Notes: generated by a model from the sequence alone, not told the origin. Shown: positions 16,068 through 24,892, numbered from the stretch's first letter. The stretch is 64,000 nt of DNA from Clostridia bacterium (GCA_910575725.1 CAJTFE010000012.1:1-64000), one strand, 5' to 3'. A program made the numbers and translations.

Positions 16068-17078
16068 ACGGAGTCCATGCACGGTTACGGCAGGAAGCCC
16101 ATTCCGCACACACAGCTTTGTCAAAGCGTTGTTCATGGCGGACAGGCTATGTACCTTTCCATTTGCCTGACAACTGATATAATCGTTATCAATAAAAGCC
16201 TCCTGCATCTTTTCTTTATACATATCTATCTGACATTTTCTTTTCCCCAGCTCCGTAATAATGACCTCCGGTACACGCAGTACCCGGAAACTGTTGGGCG
16301 TTTTGGGATCACGTTCGATTGAAATATTTTCTTCAATCCTGCTGCCCTCTTTTATGATGGGGTTTGCAACAATCTGCCTGCTGATTTTCACACTACGGTG
16401 TTCTAAATCAAAGTCGGAAAATTTCAGGCCATAGATTTCACCTTTCCGCAGTCCGCAAAACAGTCCCAACAGGATTTCCAAATACCAATTATCCTTTGAA
16501 GCCGCCTGAAGAAGTATTTTTATTTTCTCCCTGCTGAGAATCACGATATTGGGTTTCTTTCGCTTATACGGCTTTGTTTCCGGCACAGGATTCACATTGA
16601 TATAACCCTCTATGACTGCCTCTTTCATGGCAAGATTCAAAATCTCCCGCCCTTTGTTTCCTACCGAAACACAAGCCCTTGACGTCCTCTCCAGAAGTCC
16701 GTCCAGGTATTCCACGCTGACAAACCTCATCTTTATATCATAATCAATGTTCGGGATTATCAAGTCATATAAAGCGTATGCCCCAACCATTCTTGTTGTC
16801 GTTTCAATTCTTTTTGAAAACACTTCTTCAAACCAGTAGATAAGATAATCTTTAAAGAGAACGTCTTTATTGGATTTGCTGGAAAGCTACTGTTTCCGCA
16901 ACAGCGTATTAAATTCTTCCTCGCATTTCCGATAACTGGCCTCTGCCTCTGCCTGACTGGAAAATCCGCCTTTCTTTCCATATTTAACAATGCCATTATC
17001 TTGCAGTGCCTTTGTACGGTGATACCATGAATTTCGTTCAAAAAAAGCAACACTCTTTTCCTGTGTTTTCTTTCCCAT
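16068..17078 (-). pseudogene. Tyrosine integrase, N-terminal part, cut at the catalytic Arg-His and with an amber stop
   Basis: ATG 17078 follows GGAGGTGATAGG. The N-terminal arm-binding domain (NSWYHRTKALQDNGIVKYGKKGG in pieces) runs to TAG 16889-16887. The same frame continues (LSSKSNKDVLFKDYLIYWFEEVFSKRI) into the core-binding and catalytic domains, including the first catalytic Arg in GLRKGEIYGLKF. At ...VTVHGLRH the family sequence ends and 37 unrelated codons derived from the module end run to 15954. The second Arg-His box is thus cut and the Tyr is lost. Two separate lesions show the gene is dead. Confidence 0.85.
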
Positions 17079-17097
17079 TCCTATCACCTCCGCACAT

Positions 17098-17286
17098 TTA
17101 GCTCGCTCCATTTAACCATTGATCGAATCCCTCTTTGGGAACCCGGTACAGCTTTCCTATTTTTATCACCCTGAATGGTTTCTGACTCTCATAGGCTTCA
17201 TCCAGAAATGCGTATGCCTTGCTTCTGCCAATACCCAATAACTTTTGAATGTCATCAGCGTCATAAACCTGTTTTTGCAAATTCAT
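17098..17286 (-). CDS. Excisionase/helix-turn-helix protein of the integrated element
   Basis: 62 residues with the MerR-like winged helix of small excisionases (YDADDIQKLLGIGRSKAYAF, then FRVIKIGKLYRVPKEGFDQWL). It lies 20 bases upstream of the integrase on the same strand, the standard xis-int order, so it likely directed excision. The ATG at 17286 is preferred over 17316; a GGGAGGTGA ribosome site lies upstream, though spacing is long. Confidence 0.75.
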   Translation of the reverse strand: MNLQKQVYDADDIQKLLGIGRSKAYAFLDEAYESQKPFRVIKIGKLYRVPKEGFDQWLNGAS

Positions 17287-17399
17287 GGTATCTATCTCAG
17301 TCACCTCCCGAAACACGGGAAGGGACTGCTTGCTATTATCATAGCTTCACAATCCCTTCCCGTCTAATGTGCGAATTTTTAAATCGCATCCTTGACTTT

Positions 17400-17957
17400 T
17401 CAATTATCCTTGTTCTCACTGCAATACCTTTTTCTTATTAAATAATCGTATCCCTGCCTGCTGTTGCAAAACATACAGGTATCTTTTAAATTTTGAGTCT
17501 TATCTGCCCTCTGGATAAAATGCTCTTTGGAATCATAAAAGGGTTTTGCACATATTGGGCATAAACACATTAAAATCGGTTTATCCCGTTTTCTCATTCC
17601 TGTGCTGGAGCATAACGCTTTATCAACCTTCATCATTTGCTGCCTGTCCAATGTCCCGATATAATCTCCCAGTCTCTTTTTGTCCAGTGTTCGGACTTGC
17701 TCTAACAGCACAACAGAATCTTTTTCCAGACCTTGCATATCTGCCGGAACCGGGACATGAGTGGGCATTTTTGATTTTGGCCTGCTTGTAATTGCCGCCA
17801 CAATTACGGTTGGGCTGTATTGATTCCCTCTGTTATTCTGAATCACTAATACCGGACGGTATCCGCCCTGTTCACTTCCGAAAACGGGATTTAAGTCTGC
17901 ATGGTAAATATCCCCTCGTCTGATTTTTCTTTCTTCCATAGTAAAAATGTCCTCCAT
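17400..17957 (-). CDS. PemK/MazF-like toxin domain with a C-terminal zinc-finger-like tail
   Basis: 185 residues. Residues 7-110 are a PemK/MazF fold ([22 protein letters not shown] in two parts, [36 protein letters not shown]), the family of ribosome-independent mRNA interferases. The extra about 60 residues carry [10 protein letters not shown] and CMFCNSRQG, two CxxC pairs spaced like a zinc finger, which are not part of normal MazF. No antitoxin gene of MazE or PemI type is evident next to it. ATG 17957 has AGGAAG upstream; ATG 17939 with GGAGG is an alternative start. Confidence 0.75.
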   Translation of the reverse strand: MEDIFTMEERKIRRGDIYHADLNPVFGSEQGGYRPVLVIQNNRGNQYSPTVIVAAITSRPKSKMPTHVPVPADMQGLEKDSVVLLEQVRTLDKKRLGDYIGTLDRQQMMKVDKALCSSTGMRKRDKPILMCLCPICAKPFYDSKEHFIQRADKTQNLKDTCMFCNSRQGYDYLIRKRYCSENKDN

Positions 17958-17996
17958 AATCTTTACTTCCTGAATCCAGTCTGATTTTTCTTTCAT

Positions 17997-18600
17997 GGCA
18001 GAAAATATAAATTTGCAGAATACATCTTGCCTGCCGAAAAAAACTGCATTTCAGGTATGTATCAGCCGAACACAAAAGCATGGCTTTTTGATTATTCTTC
18101 AGAATATTTTCATGTTTTGTGTCCGGCTACCACTTTTGCCTGATAAACCTATTTGTCCTCGACACCCCGGCTTACATATCTACCGCTTTTACGGCAAACA
18201 TAGGGAAGTCACCAAACGACTGGCTGCTGGCCAGCTCCACGGGAATCGTACCCCTCCGGGGATCGCCCGGAGCCGCCCTCATTGGTTGCGGCGTTTTTAT
18301 ACCTGATGGGTATTTACGCTCGACCTGTGACTGGACGGGAGTATCATTGTCCCTGCTGCCTGTTATCGCCTTATCAGTAGCAAACTGATAGTTATAGCCC
18401 GGTATTTTCCGCTCCTTAAACGGGGATAAGACAGCCGCAAACCATTGTCTTTTTGTCTGTGCGATTTCGTTGCCTTTATCTCCATCCAGCTCATGGTGTA
18501 CCTGCTAACGTGGCTTACGCTCATCACGATAACAACAGGAATGTATTTGATGAATGGGTATGAAATTTTCATGGTACAAACCCATTCACCACATAACAGA
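17997..18600. other. Stretch without a supported gene
   Basis: About 600 bases between the PemK-like gene and the sigma factor. There are open frames on both strands but none has a good ribosome site or a family match. A patch at about 18165-18300 has higher GC than its surroundings and looks like decayed conjugative-element DNA. Confidence 0.4.
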
Positions 18601-18640
18601 GAACAGGCAAGGGATTTTTTATCTCCCTCACCTGTTTCCT
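18601..18640 (-). terminator. Hairpin after the sigma factor gene
   Basis: Arms GAACAGG-CA-AGGGA and TCCCT-CA-CCTGTTTC surround an AT loop 30 bases after the sigma factor stop. It is a possible terminator. Confidence 0.4.
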
Positions 18641-18671
18641 CATTTATCAGGCAAAACCCGAAAGTCCTTTT

Positions 18672-19149
18672 TTAATTTTTTTCAAAAAACTTTTTCAGGC
18701 TTTGAATTGCCCCGTGGATACTGTACTCTACTGCTCTGGTTGAACACTTCTCCCACTCTGCGATTTCCACATAGGTCAATTCCTGAAAATAATGCAGTAT
18801 CAGCCTTTTCTTCTGTTTTTCCGGCAGTTCGTTGATTGCCTTATGTAGCTTTTCTGTCTGAACCCTGCGGAACACGATTTCCTCCATGCTGTCCGGCTTT
18901 TTCATCGCTCTCATATTCAAAGTGTTTTCCCACACCTCGGATTGCTCCGATATGCCTGTCCACCACGTTAAGATACACCAGATCGCTTAATTCAAAAGAA
19001 TCAAACGTGTCATACAGCACCTTGCTGATTTCAAGTTTATGTAAATCACCTTGTCCATCTTTGAATGAAACGTAATACTGGCCGTCTTTCTCGAATATTG
19101 TATAAGGATTATACTTATCCTTTCTTCTTTTTGGGCGATTACCCTCCAT
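18672..19149 (-). pseudogene. Sigma-70-family factor of the mobile element, frameshifted
   Basis: ATG 19149 (ribosome site GGAGGAAAGG) opens a frame encoding DKYNPYTIFEKDGQYYVSF to LVYLNVVDRHI. An extra base at about 18946-18950 then shifts the frame. The second frame continues naturally (EQSEVWENTLNMRAMKKPDS) into region 4 of a sigma-70-like factor (LPEKQKKRLILHYFQ, LTYVEIAEWE, helix-turn-helix) to the stop at 18672. Removing one G restores a protein of about 158 residues. Such short sigma-like proteins are common in Firmicute conjugative elements and may drive their own genes. It could also be a sequencing error. Confidence 0.75.
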
Positions 19150-19435
19150 GTCCTTTCCTCCAATCTGAATTTTTTGTTGAAAATTCAGGTTGGAAGGCGG
19201 TGAGCGGCAACCGATGATGAATAACGCCCTGCGGCGTAATCCGGCAAAAAACGACAAAAGAAAAACCGCAAAGGCTGTCACACCTTTACGGTCTATGGAG
19301 AATTTATTTCTATTATGTAGAAATTTGACCTCTACTTGCGGGGTAGAAAGCCCCCTTGTACTGGCAAGGATTTTTTTAACGGGTTATCCGTCCCTTTATA
19401 TCGTTTTTGAAAATAGAAATTGCTATTTGTAGGCA

Positions 19436-19470
19436 ATAAAAATCCCTCCAAACTTGAAACAGGTTTGGAG
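19436..19470 (-). terminator. Terminator on the minus strand
   Basis: CTCCAAAC and GTTTGGAG arms with a 9-base loop, followed on minus by GGATTTTT. It lies 120 bases after the KTR gene stop and would end the PadR-KTR transcript. Confidence 0.65.
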
Positions 19471-19506
19471 AGTGTTTGTTAAGTCTTTCGGGCATAGCAA
19501 TACCGC

Positions 19507-19537
19507 CCACCAAATCGCCGTTTTTTTAATTTGGTGG
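19507..19537. terminator. Second hairpin after the KTR gene
   Basis: CCACCAAAT and ATTTGGTGG arms with a loop containing seven Ts. Role unclear; it may be a backup terminator. Confidence 0.35.
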
Positions 19538-19588
19538 ACGTATCTACCTATGGCTCTATAAAAAGAAAAGCCGACAAACTGTGATTTC

Positions 19589-19786
19589 TCACACGTTCAT
19601 CGGCTCTGCATCTAATGTGTCTGGCTCTGTGATGACTGTTACTTGCAAATTCTTTGCTTCTATCAATGTTTCCTGCCTGCATTTTGGGCAGTAGAGAGGA
19701 TAATTTTTCAGAACAGTATCCTCCCTAACCTTGTTACGGGTTTTACTTCCGCAGACAGGACATAATATCCATTCTACTTTACCCAT
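19589..19786 (-). CDS. Cysteine-rich KTR protein, copy 1
   Basis: 65 residues of the cysteine-rich KTR family: WILCPVCGSKTRNK and YPLYCPKCRQETLIEAKNL hold two CxxC pairs that probably bind zinc. The family is common near mobile-element regulators in Clostridia, and its role is unknown. It starts 6 bases after the PadR stop, so the two are co-transcribed. A hairpin (arms around AGCCGA and TCATCGGCT) covers its last codons. The second full copy is at 23538 and a third 3-prime fragment at 21846. Confidence 0.8.
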   Translation of the reverse strand: MGKVEWILCPVCGSKTRNKVREDTVLKNYPLYCPKCRQETLIEAKNLQVTVITEPDTLDAEPMNV

Positions 19787-19792
19787 AACAAA

Positions 19793-20320
19793 TTATCCTA
19801 ATTTCTTTTTTAGTGTTGCTATCCATTCTTCGATTGCCTGCACCAATAAAAACTGCTGATGTAAAACAGCCATACCCGTGGCAGGAATATCGGGCGCGTT
19901 TTCTTTCATGGAAATATTCTCCTCAAGATAAGATTTCAACACATTGATATTGCTTTCAATGTTATCCAGACATTCCCTCTGTTGTTCCTTCGCCATACTT
20001 TCTAAGTTTACGATAACAGCATTAAAATCCAAAAATATATTGATTGGTTTGCAGGATATTTCAATCATCAACTTTTCAAATTCCTCATTTCCTGCATCCG
20101 TCAAAGAATATACCGCCTTTTCGGGCATTTTTCCCTCTTTCTCCGTACGGCTTGTGATAAGCCCCTTTTCTTCCAACTGGATCACCTTTTTGTATATAGA
20201 TGGTGTGCTGATTTTTACCCACTTTGAAATGTTGCGGTATTCCACCAGTTTCTGAATATCGTATGCACTCATTGATTCCCGCTTCAACATTCCCAATACA
20301 ATCAAGTCAATGGTCGCCAT
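19793..20320 (-). CDS. PadR family repressor, divergent from the MATE pump
   Basis: 175 residues: an N-terminal winged helix (SAYDIQKLVEYRNISKWVKI, STPSIYKKVIQLEEKGLI) and a C-terminal helical dimerisation part. PadR proteins repress efflux or stress genes and release DNA on binding a drug or phenolic. It is transcribed away from the MATE transporter with two perfect palindromes in between, so it most likely represses both itself and the pump. Confidence 0.85.
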   Translation of the reverse strand: MATIDLIVLGMLKRESMSAYDIQKLVEYRNISKWVKISTPSIYKKVIQLEEKGLITSRTEKEGKMPEKAVYSLTDAGNEEFEKLMIEISCKPINIFLDFNAVIVNLESMAKEQQRECLDNIESNINVLKSYLEENISMKENAPDIPATGMAVLHQQFLLVQAIEEWIATLKKKLG

Positions 20321-20340
20321 TTAAAATCCCTCCTTTTTCT

Positions 20341-20430
20341 ATTGACAACTACTATAAATTATAGTATTATAATTTCCGCGACGCAATTACTATATTTTAT
20401 AGTAGTATAAACAATACTATTTGTCAAGAG
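20341..20430. promoter_or_regulatory. Divergent promoter with two palindromic PadR operators
   Basis: Two 15-base near-identical palindromes, ACTATAAATTATAGT at 20351 and ACTATATTTTATAGT at 20389, lie between the PadR and MATE genes, plus a half-site AATACTATTTG. They overlap the likely -10 regions and suit a dimeric winged-helix repressor. Confidence 0.7.
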
Positions 20431-20443
20431 AAAGGAGTTCACA

Positions 20444-21829
20444 ATGAACAGTCAAAGTAAAAAAATGGAGCTGCTCGGCAGTGCATCCATACCAAAAGCA
20501 CTTTTATCAATGGGTATTCCAACAATGATAGGTATGTTGGTAAATGCTTTCTACAACCTTGTTGACGCATATTTCGTCGGCGGATTAGGAGAGAGCCAGA
20601 TGGGGGCAATCTCCGTGGTCTATCCACTCGGACAGGTCGTTGTCGGTCTTGGCCTGCTATTCGGAAACGGTGCAGCTTCTTATATTTCCAGATTATTAGG
20701 TCGTGGGGATAAGGAAAATGCGGATAAAGTGGCAAGTACCGCTTTATACAGCAGCGTATCCGTAGGAGCAGTTATCATTATAACTTCTATGGTGTTCCTG
20801 CATCCCATACTGAAGCTCTTAGGCGCAACAGACAGTATCCTCCCCTTTGCCGCAACATACGCAAGTATCTACATTGTTTCCTGTATTTTTAATGTATTCA
20901 ACGTCACAATGAATAACATTGTAACAAGTGAAGGCGCCGCCAAAACAACCATGTGTGCCTTACTCACGGGTGCAGTGCTTAATATTGCCCTAGATCCACT
21001 GTTTATCTATGTGTTTGACTTAGGAGTAGCAGGAGCGGCGATAGCAACCGCAATCTCACAAGTCGTTTCAACCTGCGTTTATCAAATCTACATCCTGCGT
21101 AAAAAAAGTGTATTCCATTTTCGGGTTAAGGACTGCACATATACAAAAGAAACCATGTCTGAGATTTTCAAAATCGGCATCCCGACATTGATATTCCAGA
21201 TTTTAACGAGTGTGTCCATTTCCTTAATCAACAATGCCGCTGGCGATTACGGGGACTCTGCCATTGCAGGCATGGGCGTTGTCACCCGCCTTATCTCAAT
21301 GGGCAGCTTGTCCGTATTCGGGTTCATTAAAGGCTTTCAGCCCATTGCAGGGTACAGTTACGGGGCGAAGAAGTTTGACCGTCTGCGTGAAGCAATCAAG
21401 ACTTCCATCCTATGGTCTACGGCTTTCTGTGTGATTTTCGGTGTGATACTGGCTCTGTTCCCTACAGCTATCGTCTCCCAATTCACAAAGGGCGATGCCG
21501 AGATGATTCGCATTGGGGCAGCATCTTTGAGGGCAAACGGCATTTCCATTATGCTCTTTGGATTTTATACGGTGTATTCTTCCCTGTTTCTTGCTTTGGG
21601 AAAGGGCAGAGAGGGCTTTATCCTCGGAGCTTGCAGGCAGGGGATTTGCTTTATCCCCGTTATCCTGCTTCTTCCGATTATCTGGGGGCTAAATGGAATT
21701 ATGTACGCCCAGCCGATTGCCGATGTGCTTTCCGCAGTCATAACGGTATTCATGGCGATACCGCTCCACAAAAAACTGAATGAAATGCAGAAACAAACTT
21801 CCTCAATAAGCACGAAAGACAGCGACTAA
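20444..21829 (+). CDS. MATE family multidrug efflux transporter
   Basis: 461 residues with about 12 membrane helices in two similar halves, as in MATE exporters of the MepA/NorM type. The start IPKALLSMGIPTMIGMLVNAFYNLVDAYF (in parts) is the classic first helix of the family, and GRGDKENADK is the cytoplasmic loop. It should export cationic drugs or toxic metabolites using a sodium or proton gradient. ATG 20444 follows AAAGGAGTTCACA. It is probably controlled by the divergent PadR repressor. Confidence 0.9.
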   Translation: MNSQSKKMELLGSASIPKALLSMGIPTMIGMLVNAFYNLVDAYFVGGLGESQMGAISVVYPLGQVVVGLGLLFGNGAASYISRLLGRGDKENADKVASTALYSSVSVGAVIIITSMVFLHPILKLLGATDSILPFAATYASIYIVSCIFNVFNVTMNNIVTSEGAAKTTMCALLTGAVLNIALDPLFIYVFDLGVAGAAIATAISQVVSTCVYQIYILRKKSVFHFRVKDCTYTKETMSEIFKIGIPTLIFQILTSVSISLINNAAGDYGDSAIAGMGVVTRLISMGSLSVFGFIKGFQPIAGYSYGAKKFDRLREAIKTSILWSTAFCVIFGVILALFPTAIVSQFTKGDAEMIRIGAASLRANGISIMLFGFYTVYSSLFLALGKGREGFILGACRQGICFIPVILLLPIIWGLNGIMYAQPIADVLSAVITVFMAIPLHKKLNEMQKQTSSISTKDSD

Positions 21830-21845
21830 ATATTTATCTTTCTGA

Positions 21846-21934
21846 CAAACAGAGCCGATGAGCTGTGAGGTTTCCCACAAGTTCATCGGCTCTGCGTCTG
21901 TGCGTCTGGCTCTCTAATGGCTTTACTTGGATAT
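21846..21934 (-). repeat. 3-prime end of a KTR gene, copy 3 (remnant)
   Basis: GAGCCGATGA ... TCATCGGCTCTG, GTCTGGCTCT and CTAATGGC match the 3-prime ends of the KTR genes at 19570 and 23500. Only about 80 bases remain. The 10-base hairpin in it probably also serves as terminator for the MATE gene just upstream. Repeats like this are likely sites of past recombination. Confidence 0.65.
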
Positions 21935-22543
21935 CTAATTTCCATGAATGAAATGAAAGTCACAACAATTAGCACCTCCCCCTATTGTTCCCATGCGTTC
22001 AAATCTAATCTTAGGCTCATATCCCGAAAAAGCAGTTATATCACTTTGGCAGAAAACCGTACAAAGTTCTGGGCAGGAATATTTCTCACACATATCTTTG
22101 TAAAGGCAACGGACTATATCAAAATGGATTTCTCTATTATCATGTCTTTTCCATTCTACCGTAAACCCCTCTGTTGGATACTTTTTGCTCATATGCGATT
22201 TGGCAAACATTTTAAATAAACCATATGTAAATGGCATTTTTGTAAGTTTAGCATTTTCTTCCGCTAAGTTGCGTGCATTGTGCTGTATTTCCTTATGGGC
22301 AATCATAAATGCTTGTTCTTTGGTAAAACCCTGTTCAATAAGGGTTAAATATATACCCATGATTGGCAACAATCTTTTGAAAATATGCTGATTTATTTCG
22401 TTATTCTCGGATTTTGCTTCTCTATCGCTTAAATTCGTATATTTTTCACACATTAAAATATAAAGCTGTTTGCCTTGTTCATTTCCATATTCCTCAGTTA
22501 AATCATCGTATAGAAAACTGAAATCTGTTTCTTTATAGTCCAA
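21935..22543 (-). CDS. L-2-amino-thiazoline-4-carboxylic acid hydrolase family protein
   Basis: 202 residues of the ATC-hydrolase family. The C-terminus has the typical Cys-rich end CEKYSCPELCTVFCQSD ... RFERMGTIGGGANCCDFHF. The family opens the thiazoline ring on the way to cysteine, but clostridial members are mostly uncharacterised. Only a TTG at 22543 is available as start and it has no clear ribosome site. The next bases already belong to an AraC gene on the other strand, so the 5-prime end was probably cut. It ends inside or next to the KTR remnant. Confidence 0.7.
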   Translation of the reverse strand: MDYKETDFSFLYDDLTEEYGNEQGKQLYILMCEKYTNLSDREAKSENNEINQHIFKRLLPIMGIYLTLIEQGFTKEQAFMIAHKEIQHNARNLAEENAKLTKMPFTYGLFKMFAKSHMSKKYPTEGFTVEWKRHDNREIHFDIVRCLYKDMCEKYSCPELCTVFCQSDITAFSGYEPKIRFERMGTIGGGANCCDFHFIHGN

Positions 22544-22544
22544 A

Positions 22545-22990
22545 TATTACAACTACTAAGCTGTCTGGATAAAACCTCGGATTCTTCCAACTGGCAGCTT
22601 AAAATCCATACCCCATATATCCACGACTTAAAAAGACAGTTGGAGTTATACCCAGAATGCAAACTTTCTGTCGAGGAAATGGCACAAAACGCTTTTCTAA
22701 GCAAATACCACTTTATCAGAAGCTTCAAGGCAGAGGTAGGGCTTACACCGCACCAGTTCCAAATCCAGAACCGCATCCGCAAAGCGCAACGCCTAATCCA
22801 CGAAGCCGATACAATAACCGAAGTAGCTTTGACCACGGGTTTTTGCGACCAAAGCCACTTCATAAAGCAGTTTGAAAAACAGGTAGGCTTGCCGCCTTTA
22901 ACTTATAAATATTCTTCTGGAATTATCCCCCAAAATACCCCTATACCCTCTGGAGCACTTGTGCTATTCGGCGATACGAAAGAGAGATAA
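22545..22990 (+). pseudogene. AraC-type regulator, C-terminal part without a start
   Basis: The frame is open from about 22545 and reads ILQLLSCLDKTS, then two helix-turn-helix motifs of the AraC family (LSVEEMAQNAFLSKYHFIRS and ITEVALTTGFCDQSHFIKQF) to TAA at 22990. The N-terminal sensor domain and start codon are missing, and the 5-prime edge abuts the equally clipped hydrolase gene. The TTG at 22640 could start a short protein, but there is no ribosome site. It likely was joined to the hydrolase by a recombination event. Confidence 0.7.
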
Positions 22991-23003
22991 CCAGACAGAC
23001 CGA

Positions 23004-23399
23004 TTAGCAGAGGGCGAGCATAAACTTTGCGAACAAGTAAAGCCCATCATCCCCTGCAATCACTTCATGCGGTACGCCTATGGGAAATATGGATATTATG
23101 CCCGTTTCATAAGGCAATTCCACACCGTCATTAACGCACACACCTGTGCCAGAGATTACTTCATGCGTTTCCAGTTGTTTCTCGTGGATATGGTTGCCAA
23201 TCTTTTTATTAGGGGCTATCCTCACAAGATGGTAACTAAATTCTCCGTCTGTCCTTTCGGATGTGATAATGTGCTTCAGCTCCACACCCGGGGAAGTAGG
23301 ATGCTTCGACCACGGGATAGCATCAAATGTAATTGTGGCATCTGGTAACAGCAGCTTTCCTCCCTCATTGAATTTTTCAAACAGATTTTTGTAATCCAT
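23004..23399 (-). CDS. Cupin-domain protein
   Basis: 131 residues forming a single cupin barrel with GNHIHEKQLETHEVISGTG as motif 1 (His, His, Glu for metal) and PIGVPHEV as motif 2. Small cupins like this bind a metal and a small ligand and may act as enzymes or sensors. ATG 23399 has GGAAG at good distance. It converges with the AraC remnant, and its stop is 14 bases from the AraC stop. Substrate unknown. Confidence 0.75.
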   Translation of the reverse strand: MDYKNLFEKFNEGGKLLLPDATITFDAIPWSKHPTSPGVELKHIITSERTDGEFSYHLVRIAPNKKIGNHIHEKQLETHEVISGTGVCVNDGVELPYETGIISIFPIGVPHEVIAGDDGLYLFAKFMLALC

Positions 23400-23537
23400 T
23401 TTCAACACTTCCTTTCAATTTTTTGACAATTCTCTTGCCTGCTTACATCATACCAACAGGCTTATTATTTGAATTGTAAAAAATTGCGGAATACAAAACA
23501 GAGCCGATGTATTGCGATTTCAAACTATCTCACAAAT

Positions 23538-23726
23538 TCATCGGCTCTGCATCTGTGTGTCTGGCTCTCTGATGACTGTTATTTTTAAATTTTTCGCTTC
23601 AATCAATGTTTCCTGCTTGCATTTCGGGCAGTACAACGGATAATTTATCAATACCGTATCTTCCCTAATCCTGTCACGGGTCTTATTAGAACAAATCGGG
23701 CAGCGAACCCAATCTTTTGCTATCAT
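23538..23726 (-). CDS. Cysteine-rich KTR protein, copy 2
   Basis: 62 residues, highly similar to copy 1 (WVRCPICSNKTRDR, YPLYCPKCKQETLIEAKNL, VIREPDT). ATG 23726 has GGAGG upstream and matches the copy 1 start. It follows the YjdF gene by 7 bases and belongs to the PadR-YjdF-KTR operon. A long hairpin around GAGCCGAT/ATCGGCTC lies over its end (23502-23550) and likely terminates transcription. Confidence 0.8.
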   Translation of the reverse strand: MIAKDWVRCPICSNKTRDRIREDTVLINYPLYCPKCKQETLIEAKNLKITVIREPDTQMQSR

Positions 23727-23733
23727 CAGAACA

Positions 23734-24150
23734 TTACCTCCCTCTGTGCTTTGCTTTTTTCTTTTCCTGCCGCAGAGCGAATTGCCGCTCTTTCTCTGCT
23801 TCTTTCTGTTCTCTGGACTTAACTCTACGATCCAATTTTCCCTGTTCATGTTGGAGTTTTAAGGCTTGCTGGGCTTTTGTGCCAATACCCTTGTTTTCCA
23901 ACTGGCTGTTGATTTCCCTCTGTATACGCTTGGGATTGATTTTTCGTTCTTCGATTTTTTCTGTTTTAACTGGCGGGCTGAATTTCAGCTTATGCCAGTT
24001 ATTGAGCAGAAAATCATACACTTCATAATCTTTCGGCTCTGCGCCGAACGTAATCTTGCAGACCTCATATTTGTCGCCGTCTATTCGCTCAAACAATCCT
24101 ATCCAAAAGGGATTTTCAAACAGAATTGTCAAGCTGCTTTTCATTGCCAT
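23734..24150 (-). CDS. YjdF family protein (DUF2992)
   Basis: 138 residues of the YjdF/DUF2992 family: an N-terminal beta-rich part (SLTILFENPFWIGLFER, YEVCKITFGAEP) and a basic, charged helical tail (QHEQGKLDRRVKSREQKEAEKERQ in pieces). In Bacillus the homologue is controlled by an azaaromatic-sensing riboswitch; here it is instead downstream of a PadR gene and no such RNA is visible. The start at 24150 (MAMKSS) follows the PadR stop by 4 bases. The tail suggests RNA or DNA binding. Confidence 0.8.
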   Translation of the reverse strand: MAMKSSLTILFENPFWIGLFERIDGDKYEVCKITFGAEPKDYEVYDFLLNNWHKLKFSPPVKTEKIEERKINPKRIQREINSQLENKGIGTKAQQALKLQHEQGKLDRRVKSREQKEAEKERQFALRQEKKKAKHRGR

Positions 24151-24154
24151 ACCA

Positions 24155-24679
24155 TCAACTCCCCCTAAACTGGCTTTCAAATTTATCAAGCCATTCTAAC
24201 AGGGATTGGTATAATAAACGCTGCTGTTCAAAAATCGCTTTCCCACCCAATGGAATATCTGGATAGCTGGCGGCATATTCATCAATGGATTTTGCTGAAG
24301 CCGTAAAATTGTCCCACAGCTTCTTTATCAAATCCAGTGCTTTTTCCCTTTCCATTTTGTTTAAGTTTGTAATGACAACATTGAAGTCAAACAGCAATGG
24401 GACTTTCTGGCTTGCGTAAGTTTCCATAAGCTGCCCAAAATACGCCCTCCCTTTATCTGTGATGGAATACACTGCTTTATCAGCAAACTTATCCCCTTTC
24501 ACAATACTGCTCTCTAAATAGCTCTGCTCATTCATTTGAAGCACTTTCCGATAAATGGACGGGACGCTAATCTTTGTCCATCTTGAAAGATGATGGTATT
24601 CCACATCTTTCTGGATGTCGTATGCGCTCTGCGGTTTCTCCATAACAATTCCGAGAATTACCAAATCTATGGATGACAT
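24155..24679 (-). CDS. PadR family repressor, second copy type
   Basis: 174 residues, the same family as the gene at 19793 (SAYDIQKDVEYHHLSRWTKI, SVPSIYRKVLQMNE). ATG 24679 follows GGAGGTGAGA. It heads an operon with YjdF and KTR. The sequence before it contains short AT palindromes (TTACTATTATTAATAGTAAA, 24708-24727) that probably form its operator. It likely senses a toxic aromatic compound, by analogy with its family. Confidence 0.85.
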   Translation of the reverse strand: MSSIDLVILGIVMEKPQSAYDIQKDVEYHHLSRWTKISVPSIYRKVLQMNEQSYLESSIVKGDKFADKAVYSITDKGRAYFGQLMETYASQKVPLLFDFNVVITNLNKMEREKALDLIKKLWDNFTASAKSIDEYAASYPDIPLGGKAIFEQQRLLYQSLLEWLDKFESQFRGS

Positions 24680-24892
24680 ATTCTCACCTCCATTTTTGCT
24701 ATCATCAATATTACTATTATTAATAGTAAAAATCAAGGGGCTATCACAATTTTTTAGAATATTCTGTTCAGTTATATAACTTCTTACAACAGGAAATTAA
24801 ACCTCTTATTACATGAGCTTTCACATCGTTTAAGTAGAACTTTCATCTCTGTACAATAGAAGTACCCAATATTAAATACAGGTGGTGAAAAT

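Noticed and set aside
18119-18675. Several open frames on both strands before the sigma factor
   Set aside because: No ribosome sites, no family similarity and overlapping frames; probably decayed element DNA.
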